64,000 nt of DNA from Cyrtodaria siliqua (taxonomy: Eukaryota; Mollusca; Bivalvia; Adapedonta; Hiatellidae): contig JAWPHD010001339.1 of assembly GCA_037043455.1 (NCBI GenBank), positions 248,001-312,000 on the forward strand, given 5' to 3'. A program made the translations under genes and the position numbers. The stretch's first letter is position 1. Every line of letters starts with the position of its first letter. Positions 11,201-22,737 of the stretch are shown here, piece after piece. The notes under the pieces were generated by a model. The model was not told the origin of the DNA, did no database searches, and saw only the letters and a list, made by a program, of their open reading frames with translations.

Positions 11201-12580
11201 AACTCACCTGCAAGAACCTGATCAAACACAGTCAATGCACACTCGATATCATTGTCAATGCCTATTCATTCATGAATATATGTTTCTTCAGCAAACAATT
11301 CTGCTGTCTCGATTAGGTGATTTTCCATGTCTACAGATATGTTAACTTGCTCGTCAGAGGTACTTTCCTTCTTATTTGTTTCCAGTCCAACATTACATGT
11401 CTCATCATTTTCAGAACTACTTTTGACCTCGGCTCCGTCATTTGTTTCGTCATCTTCATTTTCATCACTCGGTTTGTTCTTACGTATGTCAATATCAAAG
11501 ACTTCGGCGGCCATTAAGGAATACAGGGCCATATCTACAAGGTTGTGGCCTCTAACTGCTCGTGATATGGCTTTGCCTGTTAGCATGTGCATAACAGCAT
11601 TATCCGCATATATTGTTTCTAGCAGTTCTGTTAACTCCGAGTCTGTCATTATATGACCAATACAGCCTAGGAAACTCATTTCCATGTGCAGTCCTCCCAA
11701 TCTGAGCACAATGTGTCGCAGGTCGCTGTTACTAGGTTCTGATAGAACGATGTTCAGGGCTTTCCACCATAGAGGTTGGTCAAATGTGAGGATTGGCGTT
11801 ACCTCGAATTTCTTAGCCTGGTCATTTATAAAATGCAATGTTGAGTAGACACAGGTTTCATCACTCGGGCTAATATTTGTTGCTTCACATTTATAACAAC
11901 AATCTTAATTAAGTAGCACACAGATCTGTTACTACCTTTAAAATTATGTTCTATCATATACATACTTGTCATCTATGTAACTGTATAACAAGCTCCATCA
12001 AGTGTGTATCAGTTCACTGGCTGGATTGGTGTTTACCTATTATTATGTTCCCAAAAATCGTTGATTTTTTCCAATTTTTCTTAAACTTTCAACCTCAAAA
12101 TAAGTACACTTTCAACTTGAGTTGTGAATTGTAATTTAGATATCTGATAGAGAACAACATAAATAGTAAAATACGGAAAAAAAAATATGATATTTACACA
12201 CAGATTTAATTTAAGTATTTTATCTCCAAAAATCGGTGATTTTATCACTTTTTTCACCATTTTATCCCAAAATTGAGAGTCTGTCTATTTATTTGGTCAA
12301 ATTGATCATACATTCTGATTGTCTTGTCTATTACAAGCATTATTTACAATATAACTGTATTTTTTATTGTTTAATTATAAATTTTTTAATTATTCCCAAA
12401 AAAGGTGACTTTTTCATTATTTTACATCTTTTTGCCCCAAAATAACATATTTAGCACGTGATTTGAGATGAGGACTTTGGATATATTTTTTTCCATAATT
12501 TTTGGAACCAGAATCAGTTAAAACCATTTCTGTGCCAATTTCTTTTACCTAAAAGTGTATTTTTACTGCTCTACTAGTGC
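8264..12580 (-). mobile_element. TIR DNA transposon carrying a PIN/CXC-type gene
   Basis: The sequences at 8304-8440 and 12415-12550 are inverted copies over at least 120 bp, sharing AGGTAAAAGAAATTGGCACA, CCAAAGTCCTCATCTCA and TCACGTGCTAAATATG. Similarity then fades inward. A diverged direct copy of the same terminal sequence lies subterminally at about 8640-8800, and related TTGGGG/CCCCAAAA-containing blocks recur at 12050-12420. Weaker similarity continues outward to CACTA (8266-8270) and its inverse TAGTG (12575-12579), and GCTT is present on both sides (8260-8263, 12581-12584). This is a possible 4-bp target duplication but is not conclusive. The interior holds the broken gene at 9029-11900. 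No named superfamily is assigned with confidence. A nuclease-plus-CXC protein and a short target duplication would be compatible with an Academ-like element. Confidence 0.7.
9029..11900 (-). pseudogene. Transposon-derived gene: PIN/FEN-like nuclease with C-terminal CXC cluster, broken
   Basis: Translation of the minus strand, changing frame where needed, gives one colinear protein of about 930 codons. The order is: TFDQPLWWKA near 11790; LRLGGLHMEMSFLGCIGH near 11690; an acidic region (11340-11500); RFWAGLLTDLVIEQMLMRS and TTGGLTRGRGM (10790-10890); DKLDSLFSYELCTYPPAIF (10260-10340, not in the frame of its neighbours); VVFDGYDNVPSTKDTTHLRR (about 10010-10060) and SDDADLLM (about 9830), which look like acidic motifs of a PIN/FEN-type nuclease; LGCDTTSRIYGLGKG (about 9600); and a cluster CSCKTGCKTTSCSC...C...C (9060-9130) of tesmin/TSO1 CXC type. 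Disruptions include TGA at about 9767 and 11264, TAG at about 10085, two stops near 11060, and frameshifts near 11100, 10990, 10735, 10620, 10585, 10340, 10215 and 9970. One expected nuclease acidic residue is tyrosine (DDTYLL). Upstream of 11900 no further coding sequence is found, so the N-terminus is lost or in an unrecognised exon. Similar multi-copy proteins occur in molluscs and cnidarians (from memory). Function as transposase is inferred from the TIRs. Confidence 0.8.
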
Positions 12581-12931
12581 GCTTAATTTTGATTGGAAGT
12601 TTAAAAATAGAGGTATCACATGATATGTATTCCGGGGAAACCCTTTATTGCAATAAAAATAAAATTGAAAATATGTTGAACTAGAGTTATCACTGAAAGT
12701 GATTAATACCCCCACAATACCGCCTTGTCACATAAACATGGCAACCACAAGAAAACAATGATCTAGTTTAAACATATTTATTTCCAATAAATGTACATGG
12801 AAATGGGGTCGGGCCACAAGTTATTACAACATTAGAAATCCGGCCCTCTCGCTAAAAAATATTCATACAATTTAGACAATGGCAAACAAATTATTTAAAC
12901 TACAAAATATGAAATAAACAGGGGGAAAAAA

Positions 12932-12982
12932 CAATGAGAGAGAGAGAGGGGGAAGAGGACAGGAGAGGAGAGGAGAGAGTTT
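12932..12982 (+). repeat. GA-rich low-complexity tract
   Basis: Purine-only stretch of GAGAGAGG/AGGAGAGGAG units within the family F element. Confidence 0.85.
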
Positions 12983-13428
12983 TCAATATTGTTAGTGATC
13001 AGGGAAGAAGACTAACAAAAATGTGCGTGTTACACCGTTCAAGTCAAAGATGTATAAGTGTAATAAAAAGAGACATGGTCATAAAGAGGATGCATTATAA
13101 ATTGTTTAAATTGAATACAAACCCAAATTAGCAGGTTCCTCAGAGTTGACTGTAGCATTTTTTTGGGCAAATTCTAAGTTGAAAAGGGGCCATAACTCCA
13201 TCAAAAATTTGTGGTTTGTAACCAAAGTCGAACTTGACCTGTATTTTATGGTCTTAAACCCGCGTACCAAAAATTACTTAAATCTGCTGACCCTTTCATG
13301 AGTTATCGTCCGGACACCGTTTTTTGGGCAAATTCTATGTTGAAAAGGGGCCATAACTCCGTCAAAAATTGGTGGTTTGTAACCGAAGTCGAACTTGACT
13401 TGTATTTTATGGTGTTATACCCGTGTAC

Positions 13429-14462
13429 CAGGGCTTCTAAAATCGCCGGTTTATTGGTTCCAAGACTGATATCTGTTTCTCCGGACCGTTTTTCTTTTCA
13501 AAATCTCTGTTTAAATCGGTCCCAGATATTTTATCTTTCGGTCGTTAAAGAATCTACAATTGCCCTTCACACTCCTAATATCCTAAAATATGCCTTGATC
13601 CATAACACGATTGTTTGTCACTCGCTGTGCGAAAGTAGGTAAGTTTGGTCAATTTGGACTAAACCCTTACCGATAGTAGGGAGTTTTCCGGAAGAGTCTA
13701 TTGCCAGGTAGCATGGCATGCCTATGAAGTGTGATCAGTGAAAGTATATCACGCGTTCTGTCGGTTCACTGAAGCGAGTGTTACCGTCTGTAATTTCTTT
13801 GATATACCGTTATTCGTAAGGTGTTAGCCTGTTTGCTTGTGTCGGGGTTTTTTTTAAGTGGCCAAAGCTGGGACTGAAATTTGTTTGCGTCATTAAAAAA
13901 AATTAAAATACCGAGATGTGTTAATTGTTTGATTTTTTTTTTACAATAACTTTAAGTATAATATTAATGATATTAATTAAGGAAAGTGATCAAACCTGAC
14001 ACCTTTTTTTTTTAAGTCGGACCGAAATTGTTTGCATTAGTCGTAACATTTGGTATTAATTAAGCTAATTGATGAAAAACGATATTACTCAAATTTATGT
14101 AAAATCGTATATAATCCGCTAGTCTGCGCGTGTTAGTCCGCGTTTTATACCTACTTCCGGTTCAATTCCTCAAATGATCAACAATTTTGATATTGAGTGA
14201 AAATTATTCATTCAGTAAAGCGAAGACATGATATCAGTCATTAAAATGTATAAATTGTGATAAAGTAAGTTATAGATAATACAAATATAATACAAACATA
14301 CATTTTAAATAGTTCTCTATATCAATGACTAAACGGAAAAAATGTATGGTGCAGCTGACATGGTGGGTGGGGTACGGCGATTTTAGTGATTTTTTCAAAA
14401 TAAGTGCAATTCTTACGGCAGTAAAAAACCTGAACCGATTTGCATTATAAAATTAAGCCCTG
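13429..14462 (+). mobile_element. hAT-like non-autonomous element with perfect 8-bp target duplication
   Basis: The element is 1034 bp, begins CAGGGCTTCTAAAAT and ends ATTAAGCCCTG. It is bounded by CCGTGTAC at 13421-13428 and again at 14463-14470, which is an exact 8-bp target site duplication. Removing the element and one duplication restores the family F core (compare the intact unit at 13164-13325), which fixes both ends. The CAGGG terminus and 8-bp duplication are hAT hallmarks. No transposase is encoded. Reverse-oriented relatives lie at 21328-22737 and 24597-27548. Confidence 0.9.
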
Positions 14463-14723
14463 CCGTGTACCAAATATTATTTAAATCCATCAATCCTTTC
14501 ATGAGTTATCGTCCGGACACCGTAAAAACCAACAGACCGACCGACGGACCGACCGACTGACAAGCTCACTCCTATATATACCCCCTAAACTTCGTTTGTG
14601 GGGGTATAACTAGCCCTCATGAACCATGATTTCTGAATTTTATCTGAAACTATCTGAATCATGTCTGAGCACTGTCTGAATCTGTCTGAACACAAAATTA
14701 CCATCTGAATTTTGGCTAAACAT

Positions 14724-15841
14724 ACAAGAGGTCAATGACCTTGAAGCTCTACTGATAGATTTTGATAGCTAGGTGATCAGCATTCCTGTGAAGTTTCATA
14801 AAAAAATGTCAAGTAGTTTCAGAGGAGTAGTCGCTACAAGTTAAAGTTTTTACTATATAACTCTAAGTAAACAAAGATGGCCACTGGTAGCCATGTTTAA
14901 TGTTGAATCAAAATAATTTTTGACAAGGAACAACATCTTGTCATGCTGATATCAATTTCTCTTACACTTTTCAAGAAGTAGTCGCTACAAACTTTTTTTT
15001 TAAAAATCTGTTTTTAGCCATGGCAGCCATCTTGAATTTCCGGCCGACCTAAAAAAAATCTTGGATCAATTAGACATCAAGAGCAACAATCCTGTGAAAT
15101 TTCATAAAAATGTGTCAAGTAGTTTCAGAGGAGTAGTCGCTACAAGTTTTTACTATATAAATCTATGTAAACAAAGATGGATGCTAGCGGCCATGTTTAA
15201 AGTTGCATCGAAATAAATTTCGACAAGGATCAACATCATGTCATGTTGATCATTTTAGAAAATGTCCCATATCAATATCACTTACAGTTTTCAAGAAGTA
15301 GTCGCTACAAATTTATTTTAAATCTATTTTTAGCCGTGGTGGCCATTTTGAATTTCAGGCCAGCCTGAAATTTTGCTAGGATCAACTAGACATCAAGAGC
15401 AACATTCCCGTGAAGTTTCATGGAAATCCGTCAATTAGTTTTAGAGGAGTAATTAAGTCGCTACAAGTTTTTACTATATAACTCTATGTAAACAAAGATG
15501 GCCACTGGCAGCCATGTTTAATGTCGAATCAAAACGATTTTTGACAACGACCAACATCATGTCATGCTGATCATTTTAGAAAAAGTCCCATATCAATATC
15601 ACTTACAGTTTTCAATAAGTAGTCGCTACAAACTTGTATTTTAAAAATCTATTTTTAGCTTTGGCGGCCATCTTGGATTTCACATCAACATCAATTTTTG
15701 CTAGGATCAACTAGACTTTATGGGCAACATTTCTGTAAAGTTTCATGAATATCCATCCAGTAGTTTCAGAGGAGTTGTCGCTACAAATAAAAGTTTACGG
15801 ACAGACGGACGACGGACGCCGCACCACGGCATAAGCTCTGC
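14724..15841 (+). mobile_element. Family A element lacking its 3' hairpin
   Basis: Begins ACAAGAGGTCAATGACC with tag GCTCTACTGAT and has three dimeric core units with the usual GTAGTCGCTACAA joints. The microsatellite and GCACCACGGCATAAGC are present, but the sequence then runs straight into TCTGAA-motif DNA, so the terminal hairpin is deleted. Confidence 0.8.
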
Positions 15842-16250
15842 AGAACAGCATCTGAACAGCATCTGAACAGTTCAGAAAAAGATTCAGAACTCTTCAGATG
15901 TGATTCTGACAATTTCAGATTATACATCAGCTGAATATAAACTGAACACTTTCTGAACAGTTCAGAAAAATATTCTGAACTCTTCAGATGTTTAGAGTAT
16001 ACATCATCTGAATATAAACTGAACACTTTCTGAACTTTTCAGACTTAGATATTGTATTATATCAAGTAAAGTCTGAATCTGTCTGTGTTTATATACTTAA
16101 GGTTTTAAACTGTTCAGACAAATAAAAAAGATCCAAACAAAATAATTAGAAAACCTTTTTCCAAATGCTTACTTTGGCTGAAAAATAAATCCGAACTGTC
16201 AAAACTGTTTAGACTGAATGAATGAGCCACCTAAAGTCTGTAATGTTCAG

Positions 16251-17684
16251 TCTTCATCTTCATTAATTAAACAAATCTATACTATAAAAGTATTAACAAA
16301 CAAATATATGATAATCATTATTGCATGAAAATTTCAAGATAACATTATCTGGAGTTTAAAAGCCCAATTAAGTCTTCATTTATATTTGCAAAGAAAGTAG
16401 GTAAAGAAAATCACAAATTGTGCCATTACCTGTATTTTACTTGTAATTATGTCTATTTGTTTGAAAATTGCCAAATATACATGTATAGATGTAAGAAGTT
16501 TATATATATCAAAATACACCACATGACCACTGCCTTGATGCGTGTAGCAAGTTTTAGGAAGATATCTTTTTTAGTTTAGTAGTTTGGAAAGGAAAATGGA
16601 TTGTTTTACTCATAATGACAACTGAGTGTGATTCTGACAAAGATTGCAAATAAAATGGATACACCATCTTTTGAATTTTGGCAGAAAATGCAGGCACCAA
16701 CTGAAGATTGATTAAATGTAAGTTTTTTGTGATAATAACTTAAATAACTTATTGTGTCAAAACATCTTATGCATTTAATAGTTGTATTTGAAAGATGAAA
16801 TTTCTAAATGTAGTCTTTAGAAACAGTATTTTAAAATGAAACCCCTATTGTCATGTGTTTTCGCGGATTGACATTCTTTTTTTTGTTTCTGACAGAAAAA
16901 TGGTATTCAGCACTGCAGATACTATTTCATTTCAGTATCATATGTAACATTTCACTAAGTATGACCAGGCCTTCTGAAGGTTCAATTAATGAATTGTTCT
17001 TTAACTGGTATGTACACTAAACCAAATTGCTGAGTACCAACCTAAGAATACGTCAATAATATTCTCATTGTTTTGTGTATTTTGAGCTTGATTAGAGATA
17101 AGGTTAAACTGCAAAATAACGAGTGTAAATCGTCTGCACTGATTGTATGAACATCTTTTAAAACTTTTAAGTCAATGTGTTTTCTTAATAACACTTATAC
17201 AACTGGGTATATAGGATTTTATTAAGTACTTCGAATTAGTGAAGCTTTCGATGTTCCTAATTCTAAAATATGCCAGTTAAAATTATGTTGATATCATGTT
17301 TTATTAGCATTACCACTACAAATGCGTTTGCAAAAGAAATTTTCGAAATATTTAATGTTAACGCTGAATTACAGTTACTTGAATTTCAAACAATATTCAA
17401 TTTAAAGGGAGGTAACTTAAGATTATCCATATTTCATTTTTTTATAGACGGAAAATCTGCGATATTTATGTTTTTTTCTATTATTTCATACCAATTTTAA
17501 GAATTTTATATATTTAAGTGATCTTTGACCCATGTTATGTGTTTTATCAGTACATTTCATGTTTTCATATAAAAGGAGGGTAACTCTCAAAAGATGTAAC
17601 AATTTAAACAAAAAATAAATGTTTTACAAACTATGGGTCAAAACAAAATACTTATCATATATCTATTATAAAATATATTTAAAC
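16251..17684. other. No gene recognised
   Basis: Interior of the TCTGAA-motif element. The open frame at 17270-17500 (76 codons) has a hydrophobic start but no family resemblance, and its composition matches the surrounding AT-rich DNA. It is not called as a gene. Confidence 0.5.
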
Positions 17685-18672
17685 TAGAAATTGTTATTGT
17701 CCATGGGACAAAAACGTATGGCTCCCCCACTCGCCCGAACAGGTATAATTGACGACTCTAGGTCCAACCGTTCTCTATCGATCTGAGATCGTTTTGATAT
17801 TCAATATCCCTGTGACTGTATCTACTATCTGTATCAGTAAGGCCACATCAAAAAATATGTGTGGTTCAGGTCACCCGACCGATTTTTTTAAGGGGCCGAC
17901 CCTAAAACTTTTAATGCAAAAATTTAGAAAAAATATTAAAAATTAAAAAAAAAAAAAAAAAAAAAAAATCAACAAAAATCAAAAAAAAATAAATAAAAAA
18001 TTTTAAAAAAAATTTGAAAAAAATTAAGATAAAAATTTAAACAAAAAAAAATTCAAAAGGGGTCATCTTCTGGTCATGACCAACCATCCTTCCAAGTTTG
18101 AGGACCCTAGGTCCAACCATTCTCTGGTTATTGATTGGACATCGTTTTGATAGTGAAGGTCCCCGTGACCTTGACCTTTGACCTAGTGACCCCAAAATCA
18201 ATAGGGGTCATCTACTGGTCATGACCAACCATCCTTCCAAGTTTGAAGACCATAGGTCCAACCATTTTTAGTTATTGATCGGACATCGTTTTGATAGTCA
18301 ATGTCACCGCGACCTTGACCTTTGACCTAGTGACCCCAAAATCAATAGGGGTCATCTACTGGTCATGACCAACCATCCTTCCAAGTTTAAGGACCCTAGG
18401 TCCAACCATTCTCTAGTTATTGATCGGACATCGTTTTGATAGTCAATGTCACTGCAACCTTGACCTTTGACCTAGTGACCCCAAATCAATAGGGGTCATC
18501 TACTTGTCATGACCAACCATCCTTCAAAGTTTGAGGACCCTAGGTCCAACCATTCTCTAGTTATTGATCGGACATCGTTTGTGACACAGACCTACAGACA
18601 CGCAGACAGACAGACAGAAAGCACAAAATCAATATGGCTACCACACTTTGTGTGGGGGAGCCATAAATAAGA
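17685..18672 (+). mobile_element. Family D modular element
   Basis: The 5' end has a hairpin TTGTCCATGGGACAA and the tag ATGGCTCCCCCAC. The core repeats with a 144-145 bp period (GGTCATCT at 18061, 18206, 18350 and 18494) and contains TGACCTTTGACCTAGTGACC. The 3' end has GACAGACAGACAGA, then a hairpin ATGGCTACCACAC, loop TTT, GTGTGGGGGAGCCAT, then AAATAAG. The descending arm is the complement of the 5' tag. A poly-A run occurs at 17940-18050. Confidence 0.8.
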
Positions 18673-19252
18673 AAATTAGTTCAGATACAAAAGTTGTTAC
18701 TTAGAAATTTTGTTCAGTGTAGGTTAAATAAGTGAATTGTTCTAGTGGAGCTATTTATGAACTGAATTTGAATTATTCATGAACATGTTAAATGGCCGCC
18801 TTCAAAATTGCATCAAGTTCTTGAACTTTTCTGGAACAGTTATGTTCATGAACAGTTCAAAAACAAAACTGGAATAAGTCATGAACAATTCAAGGAAATG
18901 TCACGTAGGGTTTAAAACAAATTCTGAATCTTTCTTAAAATATTCTGAGAGATTCAGACACTTTTCAGTCTGAGTATAGTCTGAATAAATCCTGAAGATT
19001 CAGACGATTTTCAGTCTGAATTTTGTCTGGATATGTTCCAATTTAAGTAATTATTCAGACAAGGCCAAATAATGCCAAATAACATCTGTTCAGCCAAGAA
19101 TCAGACAATGTTCAGTTAAATTTCAGACAGTGGTTTAAATTAAGCAACTTTTCAGAATAAAAGTCTGAATAGTGTCTGTACTATTTACTGAATCTTTCTT
19201 AAAATCTTCTGGATATGTTCCAATTTAAGTAAATATTTGGACAAGGCCTAAT

Positions 19253-20043
19253 AACTCATTTCATTCGGGATACCGATCCATCAGTACCTACCCTTTCTAT
19301 TCCGGATACCGATTCATCAGTATGTACACATGTGCTCCATAGAAACGTGTGATAAACGTCATTCGAATATGTGCCCGGAAATAACAAATTCAATAACGCA
19401 TGCTGTTTACTTCCGCATTTTTCAAAGTAGAAAATACTTTCAAAAAAGTGATTTCGAGCTTGTTTTTTGGGATTTTTTGGGGAAATTTTTCAAAATGGAA
19501 AACAGGAATACCAGCCCCATATTTTTTTTGATTTTATTTGGGGTGATGAGCTGTGAAAACACATGGTTACAGAAACCAACTGGTATGCAGACCAGGAACA
19601 AACATGGGATCCGCTACTCCCTTTGCCCAAAAATAGTTGTAACATTTGAACAACTCAATGGATTTTGATGATTTTTGGTGTGTGATAAAGTGCTTAAAAT
19701 TCTCTGCAATATATACACTGAATTATTAGAGAAACAATTGATATTTACCACAGAAAACATACCTTGAAGTGCAGGTATGACTTTTTTATGTTCCGATTTG
19801 CACGCTTCCCCAATGTTTATAATTAAAAAGAAACTTTTTTTACATGATTTCTGCCTTTTTATTTATATCAATGTGTAGGTATTTCAAATATCTACACAAT
19901 GATATATAGTTTTATTATGCTTATGTTAAAACTTACTTGGTAAATTACTAAAATGTAACTATCAATTTGAATTTGTTGCTGTAGCAAAATTCTGAAAATG
20001 TTCAGGAGTTATTATCTGATAGGATTCCAGAATGAAATGGGTT
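19253..20043. mobile_element. Small TIR element
   Basis: The ends are AACTCATTTCATTC (19253-19266) and GAATGAAATGGGTT (20030-20043), which are inverted copies with one mismatch in 14. Weaker similarity continues inward (GGGATACCGATC against GGAATCCTATC). No target duplication is clear. The interior carries a duplicated GGATACCGATYCATCAGTA block at 19268 and 19303. The 112-codon open frame at 19330-19668 shows no recognisable domain. Confidence 0.5.
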
Positions 20044-20535
20044 AAAATCTTCTGAGAGATTCAGACTTCAGACACTTTTCAGTCTGAATATAGTCTGAAT
20101 AAACTCTGAAGATTCAAATGATTTCAGTCAGAATTTTGTCTGGATATTTTCCAATTTAAGTAATTATTCAGACAAGGCCAAATACATCTGTTCAGCCAAG
20201 AACCAGACAATGTTCAGTTAAATTTCAGACAGTGGTTTAAGCAACTTTTCAGAATAAAAGTCTTAATAGTGTCTGCACCATTTTCTGAATCTTTCTAAAC
20301 CTTCTGAGAGATTCAGATTTCGGACACTTTTAGTCAATTTAGTCTGAATAAACCCTGAAGATTCAGACGATTTTCAGTCAGAATTTTGTCTGAATATGTC
20401 CCAATTTAAATTATTCAGACAAGGCCAAATAACGCCAAATAACGTCTGTTCAGCCAAGAATCAGACAATGTTCAGCTGAATTTCAGACAGTGGTTCAGCC
20501 AATATTCAGACATTATATTTTCATGAGAGAATTGC

Positions 20536-21327
20536 GGACAATCGCAAATTAAAGCCTAGACATTTAGCTTTAACATACTGAAAATTAGACAAAATTAGAC
20601 AACTCTTTCACTTAAAATTTTGCATCTGAAATTGTGCACTTTTCGTATAATCCTTTTAGATTAAAGTTTACTTATAATGGCAATATATATTAGAATAAGA
20701 CAGGTTTGATGGGGAATTCACTTTAAATACCTTCATTTATCATAATAAGTGCAACTTAGAACATAGAATGTAAACGTTATTTTTTTGACAAAAATGCATG
20801 TTGGATTACCCCACCCACTAAAATCACAATGGACAAGTCAAAGGTAAAACTATGTCTTATTCATTTTCACGGCACAGTTTGAAGAATATACTCATATAAA
20901 GAGCATTGATAATGCATTTGGGATAATACATTAATCCCCTTGTAGTACTCATCGGCTTATATTCAGGGTTCTCAATAGACTTTAAAAGTGAAGAGTCAAA
21001 TGACCCTTGACTCAGAAATCCCAAGGGTCAAAATTGAAATGTCAAAAGTAAAAAAATGTCAAAAGTCAAATATAAATCAAACAAATCGAAGCGCCGTTTT
21101 ATAAAACATCCTTTGATAACTTTAATTTTTGTGAATTCTGTAAATATCTTATTTCCAAGAAAGGTGTGCATTTGAACTTAAAAAACTACTATTCCATTTT
21201 ACAATAATGTGTCATTATGTCAAAGATTCAAAGTTATGAAAGGCTTTTTAATAAGTTGGGGTCCACATCTGTTAAAATTATAAGTTATTGGTTATATTAT
21301 ATATTAGAAGATACTATATATTAGAAG
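20536..21327. other. No gene recognised
   Basis: AT-rich DNA. A stretch at 20980-21070 is rich in GTCAAAAGTCAAA-like words. No exon or named repeat seen. Confidence 0.5.
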
Positions 21328-22737
21328 CAGGGCTTCTAAAATTTTAAAATGTAAATCGGTCCATGTTTTTTACTGCCGTAAGAATTGCACTTATTTTGAA
21401 AAAATCACTAAAATTGCCGTACCCCACCCACCATGTCAACTGCACCATGTATTTCCGTTTAGTCATTGATATTGAGAACTATTTAAAATGTATGTTTGTA
21501 TTATATTTGTATTATTTATAACTTACTTTATTACAATTTGTACATTTTAATGACTGACATCATGTCTTCGCTTTAATGAATGAATAATTTTCACTCAATT
21601 CATAACTTTCACATCTGGTCAACTTCCGGTAGGTTGAGATATTCAGTAGGTCTCGGCCAGCCAGACCGTATCATGCATATGTCTTACTTGCAGATATCGG
21701 TCTGGGCAGATTAGGCCAATTAAAGCGCCCACTAGCGATTAACACAATTTATTCGCGCATTTTTTTCACGCTCATAAAGTCGACGTTTGCGTGACTTCAT
21801 GTTGTAAAAACAAGTACAACGTCAATTGTTGATGCAGCAGTTAAACTGTTTAACGTCACTTGCTGCTTCTCATAAGTTAAAAATAAGAAAATATCATTAG
21901 ATTAACTTAAAAACATGTTTTTTGAAAGTCTCGTTGAATCTCTAAAAATTTCACCAAAATCGCCCAAAACGAGAGGGCGATTTAAAACATCCTATTTTCC
22001 CCAGGCCCTGGTTCTGGATCCATGTAGCATAGCGTAACGAAGAAATCAGAAGCGGGCCGGGTGACCGAGGCTATAGGTGAAAATAAAGGAGTTTACTCGG
22101 ACTTTATCCTCAAACTCTATATGAAAAATGAAAACATTAGACCATGATTTAAATTAAATGTATCCATATTGCTGTTTTAAAATCGACAACACCGAAAGAA
22201 GATACATAGATGTACACAAAAAATAAAGCTTTTAATATAATTATCACTATAAACTAGTTATATAAAGGGCTAAAGTCAGTTGAGCACCAATGATAAACAC
22301 AGAGTTTACCCCCTACCAGAAAGTGGAGGTGTTTTATTTTATTGATTACTGATTGGTCAACTTATTTTGATGATGTCATGTGAAAGTTATGAATATTAAA
22401 ATTGTTGATCATTTGAGGAATTGAACCGGAAGTGTTTAATAAACCGGGTAGGTATAAAACGCGGACTAACTCGCGCGGACTAGCGGATTATATACAATTT
22501 TACATAAATTTGAGTAATATCGTTTTTCATCAATTAGCTTAATTAATACCAAATGTTATGACTAACGCAAACAATTTCGGTCCGACTTAAAAAAAAAAAC
22601 GGTGTCAAGTTTGATCACTTTGTCATTAATATTTAAAGTTATTGTAAAAAAAAAAAAAACAAGCAATTAACACATCTCGGTATTTTAATTTTTTTTAATG
22701 ACGCAAACAAATTTCAGTCCCAGCTTTGGCTACTTAA
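21328..22737 (-). mobile_element. Half of a hAT-like element (copy A), reverse orientation
   Basis: Begins CAGGGCTTCTAAAATTTT and carries the reverse of the right part of the element at 13429-14462 (CGCACTTATTTTGAAAAA-type sequence, CCCCACCCACCATG, ACGCGGACTAAC, CCCAGCTTTGGCYACTTAAA). It stops at that last motif, exactly where a family A element starts. The remaining 430 bp are not found next to it. A 793-bp insertion (21600-22392) interrupts it. Confidence 0.75.
21600..22392. mobile_element. TIR insertion inside hAT-like copy A
   Basis: The ends TCATAACTTTCACAT and ATGTGAAAGTTATGA are perfect 15-bp inverted repeats. The uninterrupted relative at about 24864 reads CACTCAATATTAAAATTG, and here CACTCAAT and ATATTAAAATTG flank the insert, implying a 2-bp AT duplication or none. 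The insert includes more GC-rich sequence (21640-21780) but no recognised gene. Confidence 0.75.

Larger units (their letters stand above)
12674..14612 (+). mobile_element. Family F modular element, split by a hAT insertion
   Basis: The 5' end has hairpin ATCACTGAAAGTGAT followed by the tag ATACCCCCACAA. The core shows GGGCAAATTCTA...GGGGCCATAACTCC...GTTATCGTCCGGACACCGT with a 162-bp period (13165, 13327). Core sequence resumes at 14463 after the inserted element. The 3' end has GACCGACGGACCGACCGAC, then a hairpin TATACCCCC...AAC, loop TTC, GTT...GGGGGTATA, then ACTAG. The descending arm TTGTGGGGGTAT is the complement of the 5' tag. Confidence 0.8.
14613..20535. mobile_element. TCTGAA-motif element with inverted ends, heavily interrupted
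   Basis: The left boundary reads CCCTCATGAA and is followed by dense TCTGAA words at irregular 10-20 bp spacing (14640-14720). The right boundary reads TTCATGAGAG and is preceded by dense TTCAGA words (18930-19200, 20045-20515). The motif therefore faces inward from both ends, as transposase-binding subterminal repeats do. At 15842-16250 both orientations occur. A block of about 230 bp is repeated at 18940, 20045 and 20290. Insertions inside are family A (14724-15841), family D (17685-18672) and a TIR element (19253-20043). No transposase frame is recognised, so element identity is tentative. Confidence 0.5.

Noticed and set aside
8266..12579. CACTA-superfamily assignment from CACTA at both ends
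   Set aside because: CACTA elements make 3-bp duplications, but TCC and CGC flank these ends, and the encoded protein is not a CACTA-type transposase.
17270..17500. 76-codon plus-strand frame with hydrophobic start
   Set aside because: AT-rich DNA often gives such frames; no cleavage site, domain or neighbouring exon supports it.
19330..19668. 112-codon plus-strand frame
   Set aside because: Lies inside a small TIR element, with no motif, and composition is like the surroundings.
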